A model generated the notes under the pieces. The model did not search any database. It was given only the letters and a program-made list of their open reading frames with translations, and was not told the origin of the DNA. Shown here in pieces: positions 47,822 to 55,179 of a stretch of DNA of 64,000 bases (position 1 is its first letter; each line of letters opens with the position of its first letter). The stretch is from Novosphingobium sp. GTDB taxonomy: Bacteria; Pseudomonadota; Alphaproteobacteria; Sphingomonadales; Sphingomonadaceae. The position numbers were made by a program, and so were the translations under genes. The stretch is taken from the NCBI GenBank assembly GCA_016719755.1, contig JADJYM010000016.1, forward strand, positions 558,001 to 622,000, in the 5' to 3' direction.

Positions 47822-48982
47822 ATGTCCACCGAGGATCGCCGCCCGCCCCATGCGGGGCTCAGGGTTCTGGAATTCGCCCGGATCCTGGCCGGGCCCTGGG
47901 CCGGGCAGATTCTGGCTGACCTGGGTGCCGAAGTCATCAAGATCGAAAGCCCCGATGGCGACGATACGCGCCAGTGGGGGCCGCCTTTCATCGCCAATCC
48001 CGATGGTACGCAGGATGCCGCCTATTTCCACGCCGCCAATCGCGGCAAGCATTCGGTGGTGCTGGATTTCCGCACTGCGGAAGGCCGCGCGGCGGCTTGC
48101 GAGCTGGCCCGCGAGGCCGATGTGGTGATCGAGAATTTCAAGGTTGGCGGCCTTGCCAGGTTTGGTCTCGACTATCCCTCGCTGGCGCGGATCAACCCGC
48201 GGCTGGTCTACTGCTCGATCACCGGTTTCGGGCAGGATGGGCCCTATGCGGCGCGTCCGGGCTATGATTTCGTGGTCCAGGGGATGAGCGGGATCATGGA
48301 CCTGACCGGCGAGCCGGACGGCGCGCCGCAGAAGATCGGCGTCGCCTATGCGGACATCATGACCGGGCTTTACGCCACGATCGCCATCCAGGCCGCTTTG
48401 GCCGAGCGCGAACGCAGCGGGCAGGGACAGTATATCGACATGGCGCTGCTCGATGTCATGGTGGGCACGCTGGCCAACCAGGCGATGAACTATCTTGTCA
48501 CCGGGCAGGCTCCGGCCCGGATGGGCAATGCCCATCCCAATATCGTGCCCTATGCGGCTTTCCCGACCAGTGACGGCTGGTTTATCCTCGCGGTCGGCAA
48601 TGACCGGCAGTTCGAGCGCTTCTGCGCGCTAACCGGTCTGGCCGCCGACCCCAGGTTCGCGACCAACGCCGGGCGGCAGGAACACCGCGCCGAGGTCGAT
48701 CGGGCGGTGGCGCGCGTCACGCGCCAGTGGAAGCGCGACGAGCTGCTGGCCCGGCTTGAGGCCGAAGGCGTGCCCGCAGGCCCGATCAACACCGTGGCAC
48801 AGGCCTTTGCCGATCCGCAGGTGCGCCATCGCGGGATGCAGACCGGCCAGGCAGGACTGCCGGAGGCTATCCCGGGAATCCGCCTGCCAATCCGCTATTC
48901 CCGCTCCGCACTTGCCGACGGGCGCGCCGCGCCGCTGCTGGGCAGCGCCGGGGCCGGTGCGGCGTGGAGCGCGCCGGGCTGA
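47822..48982 (+). CDS. CaiB/BaiF class III CoA-transferase
   Basis: 386 residues. Catalytic aspartate D178 (GVAYADIMTG), N-terminal VLEFARILAGPWAGQILADLGAEVIKIE split over helix and strand, and DNRQFERFC-type C-terminal part. Given the overlap with gcdH, it is probably succinyl-CoA:glutarate CoA-transferase or a related dicarboxylate transferase. It ends 18 bases before the stop of the convergent acyl-CoA dehydrogenase. Confidence 0.88.
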   Translation: MSTEDRRPPHAGLRVLEFARILAGPWAGQILADLGAEVIKIESPDGDDTRQWGPPFIANPDGTQDAAYFHAANRGKHSVVLDFRTAEGRAAACELAREADVVIENFKVGGLARFGLDYPSLARINPRLVYCSITGFGQDGPYAARPGYDFVVQGMSGIMDLTGEPDGAPQKIGVAYADIMTGLYATIAIQAALAERERSGQGQYIDMALLDVMVGTLANQAMNYLVTGQAPARMGNAHPNIVPYAAFPTSDGWFILAVGNDRQFERFCALTGLAADPRFATNAGRQEHRAEVDRAVARVTRQWKRDELLARLEAEGVPAGPINTVAQAFADPQVRHRGMQTGQAGLPEAIPGIRLPIRYSRSALADGRAAPLLGSAGAGAAWSAPG

Positions 48983-49000
48983 TCGCGTGAGGGCGCGCCA

Positions 49001-50167
49001 TCAATAGGACCTGGGCAGGTCCAGGACGTTCTCGGCCAGGAAGTTCAGGATCATGTGCGGGCTGACTGGGGCGATCCGGGGGATCAGGCTTTCCCGCAGG
49101 TAGCGCTCGACATGATATTCCTGCGCATAGCCCATTCCGCCCAGGGTCAGCATCGCGGTATGGCAGGCCTCGAAGGCGAACTCGCCGGCCAGGTACTTGG
49201 CGGTATTGGCCTCAACCGCGCAGTCCTTGCCCTGATCGAACAGGGTCGCGGCCTTCATGGTCATCAGGTTCGCCGCTTCCAGTTGCGCCCAGCATTTCGC
49301 CAGGGGGTGCTGGATGCCCTGGTTCTGACCGATCGGCCGGTCGAACACGATCCGTTCGCGGGTATAGTGGGCCGCTTTCCGGATGGCGGCCCGGCCCAGG
49401 CCGATGGCTTCCGCGGCCAGCAGCACGCGTTCGGGATTCAGCCCCTGCAGGATGATGCGAAAGCCGTCGCCCTCCGGCCCGATCCGGTCATCGTCCGGCA
49501 CCCACAGGTCCTCGATGAACAGGAGGTTCGAATCGACCGCGTGGCGGCCCATCTTCTCGATTTCGCGCACTTCGATCCGGGAACGGTCGAGATCGGTGTA
49601 GAACAGCGATAACCCGTCGGTCTTGCGCGCGATCCGGTCGAGCGGGGTGGTCCGGGCAAGCAGCAGCATCTTGTTGGCGACCTGCGCGGTCGAGATCCAG
49701 ATCTTCTCGCCATTGACCAGGTAGCCCCCGTCGCGCTTTTCGGCGCGGACTTTCAGCTGGGTGGTGTTGAGGCCGGTATCGGGCTCGGTCACCGCGAAGC
49801 AGGCCTGGTCGATCCCGGCAACGATCCCGGGCAGCATCCGGCGCTTTTGCGCATCGGTGCCGAACAGCACCACCGGTTCAAGGCCGAAAATGTTCATGTG
49901 CACGGCCGATGCGCCGGTCATCCCCGCGCCGCTTTCGGCGATCGCCTGCATCATGATCGCCGCCTCGGCGATGCCAAGGCCGGAACCGCCGAAGTCCCCG
50001 GGCATCGCGATGCCCAGCCAGCCGGCCTCGGCCAGCGAACGATGAAACGCGTGCGGGAAGGCCTTCTGGCGGTCGCAGTCCAGCCAGTAGCTGTCGGGAA
50101 ACTGCTCGCAGTGCTTCAGGATCGCGCTGCGGATCTCGTGCTGCGTGTCGCTGAATTCGAAATCCAT
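49001..50167 (-). CDS. Acyl-CoA dehydrogenase family protein
   Basis: 388 residues with normal ACAD layout: FAVTEPDTGLNTT (FAD/CoA-binding region), KIWISTAQ, RIVFDRPIGQNQGIQHPLA and C-terminal LGGMGYAQEYHVERYLRE; the catalytic Glu region is LMTMKAATL-type. Substrate is not assignable; it is likely an acyl-CoA of the neighbouring pathway. ATG at 50167 is chosen at the conserved MDFEFSDTQHEIR start. Next gene upstream is the RibB-like gene, 71 bases away, in the same direction. Confidence 0.87.
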   Translation of the reverse strand: MDFEFSDTQHEIRSAILKHCEQFPDSYWLDCDRQKAFPHAFHRSLAEAGWLGIAMPGDFGGSGLGIAEAAIMMQAIAESGAGMTGASAVHMNIFGLEPVVLFGTDAQKRRMLPGIVAGIDQACFAVTEPDTGLNTTQLKVRAEKRDGGYLVNGEKIWISTAQVANKMLLLARTTPLDRIARKTDGLSLFYTDLDRSRIEVREIEKMGRHAVDSNLLFIEDLWVPDDDRIGPEGDGFRIILQGLNPERVLLAAEAIGLGRAAIRKAAHYTRERIVFDRPIGQNQGIQHPLAKCWAQLEAANLMTMKAATLFDQGKDCAVEANTAKYLAGEFAFEACHTAMLTLGGMGYAQEYHVERYLRESLIPRIAPVSPHMILNFLAENVLDLPRSY

Positions 50168-50238
50168 GGCAGGCCTCACCCGTTTGCGGGTTCGCGCAGG
50201 CGCGACTTCATGGGGCCGCACCCGCGCGGTCAAGGCTG

Positions 50239-50919
50239 TCAGCCTGCGGCCGCGTGCCGCATTCCGCCCCGCTGCGCCGCATTGAACGGCAAGATGGCCG
50301 CTTCGGCAAGTCTCGTCATCGCGGGGCGCGGCGCCATCAGGTCGCCGACCAGTCCCACCGGCAGGTCATGGGCGGCGGCCAGCCCGGCCAGTTCGGCGCG
50401 CGTGGCCATCGATCCGTCCACGCCCATGATCGCGCAGACCGCGGCGGCGGGAATCAGTCCGGCCCGCTGGCAGATCTCGATCGCGGCTTCGGTGTGTCCG
50501 GGCCGGGCCGTCAGGCCGCCTTCGCTGGCGATGATCGGAAAGACGTGGCCCGGGGTGACGATATCGAGCGCCCCGGAATGCGGGTCGATCGCGGTGCGGA
50601 TCGTCTGCGCGCGGTCGCCCGCCGATATGCCGGTGCTGACGCCCGAACGCGCCTCGATCGAAACCGTGTAGGCCATCTGGTAGTGCGATTCGTTCCAGCG
50701 GACCATCGGCTTCAGGCCAAGCTCCCTGGCCCGTTCGGCGGTGATGGCAAGCGCCACGATGCCGCGGCAGTGCCGGGCCATGAAGTTGATCGTGGCGGCA
50801 TCGGCGAACTGGGCCGGAACGATCAGGTGCCCTTCGTTCTTCCTGGTTTCCGCGTCGATCATGATGACCGGGCGCCCGGCGCGGGCTGCCGCCACGATTT
50901 CGTCGATATGGCAGATCAT
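50239..50919 (-). CDS. RibB-like protein with altered active site
   Basis: 226 residues of 3,4-dihydroxy-2-butanone-4-phosphate synthase fold, colinear from MICHIDEIV to the end. The catalytic loop reads RKNEGH (26-31) where real RibB has RENEGD, so the metal-binding Glu and the Asp are replaced by Lys and His. The late acid in the CE position is A163 (CAIMGVDG). The substrate-loop GHTEA (142) and TGISAGDRA are kept. So it may not make DHBP; it could be a neofunctionalised lyase or aldolase. It shares a 4-base overlap with the FMN reductase gene upstream. Confidence 0.78.
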   Translation of the reverse strand: MICHIDEIVAAARAGRPVIMIDAETRKNEGHLIVPAQFADAATINFMARHCRGIVALAITAERARELGLKPMVRWNESHYQMAYTVSIEARSGVSTGISAGDRAQTIRTAIDPHSGALDIVTPGHVFPIIASEGGLTARPGHTEAAIEICQRAGLIPAAAVCAIMGVDGSMATRAELAGLAAAHDLPVGLVGDLMAPRPAMTRLAEAAILPFNAAQRGGMRHAAAG

Positions 50920-51503
50920 TTCGGTTCCTCCGCAAGAGGTTGGCGTGAACGGGCAAGCGCGGCGAAGTCGATGACCTGCCGGCACAGATGCTTGAGCTGG
51001 GCCGCAAGGGCGGGGTCGGCGATCTCGCCCCCGGCGAACAGCGGCTGCGAGCAGTTGATCGCCACCCCCAGCGGCGTTGGCCAGCCGCGCAGGGCGTGAA
51101 CAATGGTCCGCATGGCGTTCAGGGTTGTTACCGCCGCCTGCCAGCCATAGGCGGTGGCGATCAGCCCGACCGGGCGGCCATCTAGGTAGGGGCGCTCGTC
51201 GCGCGCGGTTTCCTCCAGATAGTCGAGCGCATTCTTGACCGAGCCGGACACCGAACCGTGCCAACCGGGGCTGGCAATCAGCACGCCGTCCGCCTGGCGG
51301 GCGCAGTCCACAAACCGCTGCGCTGCGGAGTGCCCGGTGGCGGCCGGGGTCTGGTAAAGCGGCAGCTGCGCAAGGAAGTCCGCGTCGAATTGGTCGACCC
51401 TGGCGCCCAGGCTGGCGGCGAATCGCGCGGTCCAGTCCAGCACCTTCCCGGTCGATGATCCGGGTGCGGGCGTGCCGCCCAGGGCTAGCAGACGTAGTTC
51501 CAT
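50916..51503 (-). CDS. NAD(P)H-dependent FMN reductase
   Basis: 195 residues, flavodoxin-like: LLALGGTPAPGSSTGKVLDW, ASPGWHGSVSGSVKNALDYLE (the conserved GSVSG-type motif) and YGWQAAVTTLNAMRTIV. It provides reduced FMN, probably to the flavin-dependent monooxygenase at 57667. ATG at 51503 is the first of two possible starts. TetR-type operator lies 62 bases upstream (centre 51565). It leads an operon with the RibB-like and ACAD genes. Confidence 0.87.
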   Translation of the reverse strand: MELRLLALGGTPAPGSSTGKVLDWTARFAASLGARVDQFDADFLAQLPLYQTPAATGHSAAQRFVDCARQADGVLIASPGWHGSVSGSVKNALDYLEETARDERPYLDGRPVGLIATAYGWQAAVTTLNAMRTIVHALRGWPTPLGVAINCSQPLFAGGEIADPALAAQLKHLCRQVIDFAALARSRQPLAEEPK

Positions 51504-51556
51504 GATCGTGCTTGCTCCTCCCCGGCGCGGCCTTGTGTGCACCGGCTAGACCGGAG

Positions 51557-51573
51557 CTTTACACCCTGTCAAG
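51557..51573 (-). promoter_or_regulatory. TetR-type operator, site 1
   Basis: CTTTACACCCTGTCAAG; minus strand CTTGACAGGGTGTAAAG. It contains a TTGACA that could be the -35 box of the FMN reductase promoter. It is one of four near-identical sites. Confidence 0.7.
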
Positions 51574-51645
51574 TAGTCGGAGCAGGCCCTTTCAAGCCAT
51601 GCGCGCGCCGGACGGGCTTGAGCTTCAGGCCATTTCGCCTATTCT

Positions 51646-51661
51646 CTTGACATGGTGTAAA
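51646..51661 (+). promoter_or_regulatory. TetR-type operator, site 2, over the TonB receptor -35
   Basis: CTTGACATGGTGTAAA. TTGACA at 51647-51652 with 17 bases to TATTCA at 51670-51675 forms a good sigma-70 promoter for the TonB receptor. Confidence 0.75.
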
Positions 51662-51668
51662 TCCAATT

Positions 51669-51687
51669 TTATTCAAGCTTAAAATAA
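51669..51687. promoter_or_regulatory. TATTTTAAG-type palindrome, copy a
   Basis: TTATTCAAGCTTAAAATAA, centred on AAGCTT. It overlaps the -10 of the TonB receptor promoter. Related copies at 62203 and 62715. Confidence 0.6.
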
Positions 51688-51768
51688 ATTGCCGGATAGC
51701 GGGTTGGGTCAAGGCGACTCCGGCGCGGGAAATCGGGGCCAATGGGTCCATCACCAGGGGAGTCGTTC

Positions 51769-54414
51769 ATGAGAAACACAGCGATGTACAAATCCTTCCT
51801 GGCCTGCGGCAGCGCAGTGCTGGTGACTGCTCTGGCTGCCCCCGCGCAGGCCCAGGAAGCGGGCGATAGCGGCGGCCTGGAAGAGATTCTGGTAACCGCC
51901 GAGCGGCGCCAGGCGTCGATCAACGATGTCGGCATGTCGATCACTGCGCTGGATTCCGATGTGCTGGAAGCCACCCGCGTCACCTCGATCGACGACCTGA
52001 CGCGGGTCGTGCCGGGCCTTACCGTATCGAAGTCGCGCAGCGGCCTGCCGATCTACACCCTGCGCGGGATCGGCTTCAACGTGATCTCGTCGTCCTCGAC
52101 CTCGCCGGTCGGCACCTATGTCGATCAGGCGGCCTATGTCTATCCGGCGATGAACGCCGGGCCGTTCTTCGATATCGAGCGCGTCGAAGTGCTCAAGGGG
52201 CCGCAGGGAACCCTCTATGGCCGCAACACCACCGGCGGTCTGGTCGATATCATCACCAACAAGCCGGGCAAGGATTTCGCCGCCGGAATCACGGCGGAAT
52301 TCGGCAACTATGCCACCCGCAACTTCGAAGGCTTCGTCAACATTCCGATTGCCGATGCCGCGCGGCTGCGCGTTGCGATGCGCAGCGAGGACAGCGACAC
52401 CGGCTGGCAGAAAAGCTTCACCCGCCCCGATGACCGCCTGGGCGAAATCCACAAGTTCGGCATCCGCGGCCAGCTGGCGCTGGACGTCGGTTCCGATCTG
52501 GATGTCCTGATCGGCGTCAACTACTGGCGCGACCGGTCGGACACCACGGCGCAGCAGTACATCACCTATGTGACCAACCCCTACACGGCCAACCCGGCGA
52601 TCTGGCGCGCCGCGCCCCACTTCGCGGCCTTCGATACGGCCTGGCGGGCTTCGGCCGATCGCTCCAACTCGATGGCGGACTGGCTTGCGCCCGGGCCGCA
52701 GGGCGCGCTGACCCGCTATGGCACGGCCGGCAAGGGCCTCTATTCCAATGCCATGGGCGAACTGCGCCGCGACGACGACTTCGTCAGCGCGACGATGAAC
52801 GCGACCTGGCGGCTGACGGACGATGTGGAGCTGATTTCGCTGACCGGCTACAACCGCCTGTCCTCGTTCGCGCCCCACGCCGTCAGCGGCACGCCGTTCG
52901 AATTCTCGGTGTTCGTCGATGGCGGCAAGACCACCAACTTCTTCCAGGAACTGCGGCTGCAGGGGGAAACCTCGCGCCTGCAGTGGACGGTTGGCGGGTA
53001 CTATGCCCGCGATACCGTCAACGGTCAGGCCCCCGGCCTGTTCGATGACCTTGGCACGGTGAGCAACCTGCGCGGGCTGTTCAATGCCGCGCAGAACTGC
53101 GCCGCGCCGGGCGGCGGCGCGCCCGGATCGCTGGTGTCGGGGGCGGGCACGGGCCTGCCGGGCGGCTGCGTGCAGGGGCCGGGCGGAACCTTCAATCCGA
53201 ACGGCTATACCGCCGCGCAGATTTCCGAAGGCTTCCGCAACGGCGCCTCGCACGGCAACCAGAAGGGCACCCTGTGGAGCCTGTTCGCCCATCTCGACTT
53301 CAAGCTGACCGACACGCTTTCGGCAGTGGGCGGGGTGCGCTATTCTGAACAGCTCCAGACCGGCACGTCCTGCGCGGGCACGCTCGATCCGACCCAGGGG
53401 CCGGTCTTCAGCAACCAGTACTACATCTGGAACACCTCGTTCCGTTATCTCTACTACATCCGCAACGCGGGCAAGCTGCCGCCTCCGGGGCCGATCGGCC
53501 CGACCGGGTGCCTTACCTATGATGCCACGACCAACAGCTTCGGCCTGGTCAACCAGCGGCTGGATGAAAACAACGTCGCCTGGCAGCTGGGGCTGAACTG
53601 GAAGTTCGCCGACAATCAGCTGCTCTACGCAACCGTGTCCAAGGGCTTCCTCGCCGGGGTCCTGCCCTCGACCTCGTCGAACAGCGCGGTCCAGCTGACC
53701 CCGGTCAAGCAGGAGCAGCTGATGGCCTATGAAGCGGGCGCGAAGCTGTCGCTGCTGGATCGCAAGGTGCGGGCCACGGTCAGCGGTTTCTACTACGATT
53801 ACCGCGACAAGCAGGTGAACGCGTTCTTCCCGGACATCATCTTCACGGCGCTGCCGGTGCTGATCAACATTCCCAAGTCGCGGGCCTATGGCATCGATGC
53901 CAGCGTCAGCGCCAAGCTGTCGCCCGCGCTCGAGGCCACCCTCTCGGGCACCTGGCTGGAAACCGAGGTGACCGAGCTGCCTGCCTGCGTCGGCACGCAG
54001 CTGTTCGGCTGCGGGCGGGATTCGCGGGCCCAGCCGCTCGATTACAAGGGTTTCGAATTTGCCTATGCGCCCAAGTACCAGGCCAGCGGCATCCTCAGCT
54101 ACGACAACCCGGTTTCCGAAAAGCTTGGCCTGCGGGCCACGGTTTCGGCCAGCTACCAGAGCCGCTCGTTCGGTCTGCTGGGTGGCGATCGCCTGCCGGG
54201 GGTCGGCTCGAACCTGACGATGAAGGGCTATGCCACGGTCAGCGCCAGTGCCGGGCTCTACGATCTCGACCGGAAATGGGACGCGACGATCTGGGTCAAG
54301 AACCTGACGGACGAGGACTATGCCACCAACGTCATCCAGGGGCAGGATTACTATTCGCGGAACATGGGCATGCCCCGCACGTTCGGCGCCAGCCTGACCT
54401 ATCGGTTCAACTGA
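51769..54414 (+). CDS. TonB-dependent receptor
   Basis: 881 residues. Signal peptide MRNTAMYKSFLACGSAVLVT (cleavage near AQAQ), a TonB-box-like EEILVTAERR at about 40, plug domain with TRVVPGLTVSKSRS and EVLKGPQGTLYGRNTTGG, and a beta-barrel ending in the aromatic terminus SLTYRFN. Ligand is a small, probably aromatic, molecule rather than a siderophore, judging from the catabolic neighbours. ATG at 51769 has AGGGGAG 6 bases upstream. Promoter and two operator types lie in the 265-base leader. Confidence 0.93.
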   Translation: MRNTAMYKSFLACGSAVLVTALAAPAQAQEAGDSGGLEEILVTAERRQASINDVGMSITALDSDVLEATRVTSIDDLTRVVPGLTVSKSRSGLPIYTLRGIGFNVISSSSTSPVGTYVDQAAYVYPAMNAGPFFDIERVEVLKGPQGTLYGRNTTGGLVDIITNKPGKDFAAGITAEFGNYATRNFEGFVNIPIADAARLRVAMRSEDSDTGWQKSFTRPDDRLGEIHKFGIRGQLALDVGSDLDVLIGVNYWRDRSDTTAQQYITYVTNPYTANPAIWRAAPHFAAFDTAWRASADRSNSMADWLAPGPQGALTRYGTAGKGLYSNAMGELRRDDDFVSATMNATWRLTDDVELISLTGYNRLSSFAPHAVSGTPFEFSVFVDGGKTTNFFQELRLQGETSRLQWTVGGYYARDTVNGQAPGLFDDLGTVSNLRGLFNAAQNCAAPGGGAPGSLVSGAGTGLPGGCVQGPGGTFNPNGYTAAQISEGFRNGASHGNQKGTLWSLFAHLDFKLTDTLSAVGGVRYSEQLQTGTSCAGTLDPTQGPVFSNQYYIWNTSFRYLYYIRNAGKLPPPGPIGPTGCLTYDATTNSFGLVNQRLDENNVAWQLGLNWKFADNQLLYATVSKGFLAGVLPSTSSNSAVQLTPVKQEQLMAYEAGAKLSLLDRKVRATVSGFYYDYRDKQVNAFFPDIIFTALPVLINIPKSRAYGIDASVSAKLSPALEATLSGTWLETEVTELPACVGTQLFGCGRDSRAQPLDYKGFEFAYAPKYQASGILSYDNPVSEKLGLRATVSASYQSRSFGLLGGDRLPGVGSNLTMKGYATVSASAGLYDLDRKWDATIWVKNLTDEDYATNVIQGQDYYSRNMGMPRTFGASLTYRFN

Positions 54415-54424
54415 TCCGGTTGCC

Positions 54425-55027
54425 TCAGGTGCTGCGGTCGTCGCCAAACAGCGACGATCGCAGCACTTGTGTTATATGCCCGACATAGTCGTCGGCGCTC
54501 CAGCCGCGCCCGTTGACCAGATCGTCCCAGGTGCGGAACGAACTGAGGATCCAGATCAGGTCCGCTGCCTTGCGAACGCTCAGGCCGCTGCGCAGCCGTC
54601 CCTCGTCGGCCAGCATCTGCGCGATTGGCTCGCACAGCGCCATGCGGGCGGCCAGCCGGTCCTGCCAGGCCTTGTCGGCATCCGGATCCTGGCGCCGCAG
54701 GACGTCCATGGCGTTGGCGATCGACTGGAGCGCGGGCAGCAGGCGGGCCTGCGATTCGATCAGAGCGATCAGGGCGCCTTCGCCATCCGCCACGGCCCGG
54801 ATCTTCTCGTTTTCGGCCGCCGCCCCGCGCTGTTCGTCAACGCGCCTGACCAGCGCGACGTAAAGGTCCGCCTTGTCGGCAAAGGTCAGGTAGAGCGCCT
54901 GGCGCGAAAGCCCCGCCGCCTTGGCGATGGCCACCATCGAGACGGGCCCCCGGCGGTCCTGTTCGATCAGCTTGAGGGCGGCATTGATAATGCGATCACG
55001 GGTCGATAGCGGTTCACTTCTTGACAT
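54425..55027 (-). CDS. TetR/AcrR family transcriptional regulator
   Basis: 200 residues. N-terminal HTH: TRDRIINAALKLIEQDRRG and SMVAIAKAAGLSRQALYLTFADKADLYVAL; C-terminal ligand domain. It is divergent from the aryl-CoA ligase gene. The start codon (55025-55027) lies inside one operator (55020-55036), so transcription or initiation of its own mRNA would be blocked by bound protein. It is the best candidate for the protein that binds the four TTGACA-type sites. Inducer unknown, probably the pathway substrate or its CoA ester. Confidence 0.9.
   Translation of the reverse strand: MSRSEPLSTRDRIINAALKLIEQDRRGPVSMVAIAKAAGLSRQALYLTFADKADLYVALVRRVDEQRGAAAENEKIRAVADGEGALIALIESQARLLPALQSIANAMDVLRRQDPDADKAWQDRLAARMALCEPIAQMLADEGRLRSGLSVRKAADLIWILSSFRTWDDLVNGRGWSADDYVGHITQVLRSSLFGDDRST
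54427..54468. terminator. Bidirectional hairpin between TonB receptor and tetR
   Basis: 18-base stem with two G-U pairs (54427-54444 with 54451-54468) and a 6-base loop. It sits inside the last codons of the tetR gene and 12 bases after the TonB receptor stop; no T-run. Confidence 0.65.
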
Positions 55028-55036
55028 GCTGTAAAG
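55020..55036. promoter_or_regulatory. TetR-type operator, site 3, over ligase -35 and tetR start
   Basis: CTTGACATGCTGTAAAG. TTGACA (55021-55026), 17 bases, TATTGT (55044-55049) make the ligase-operon promoter. Confidence 0.75.
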
Positions 55037-55045
55037 CTCTTCATA

Positions 55046-55060
55046 TTGTCATGGTGTCAA
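55046..55060. promoter_or_regulatory. TetR-type operator, site 4, over ligase -10
   Basis: TTGTCATGGTGTCAA, the most symmetric copy. It overlaps the -10 of the ligase promoter and, on the minus strand, offers TTGACA as a -35 for tetR. Confidence 0.7.
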
Positions 55061-55179
55061 GGGAGAGCACAAACCCATCAAGCCCGGTGACCGGGGCACG
55101 TAGGCGCAATGCCGCGGCCAAAGTCAATAGAGGCTGGGTGCGGTCGTCTTTGCCCTTTTTGCGCAGGAACCCATACCGC

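Noticed and set aside
49001..50167. Second glutaryl-CoA dehydrogenase
   Set aside because: The sequence lacks the GCDH hallmarks ([13 protein letters not shown]) seen at 46635 and is a general acyl-CoA dehydrogenase.
51751..54447. An 898-codon minus-strand frame opposite the TonB receptor
   Set aside because: Composition is Arg/Gly/Ala-rich without motifs, while the plus frame has signal peptide, plug and barrel. It is a codon-bias artefact.
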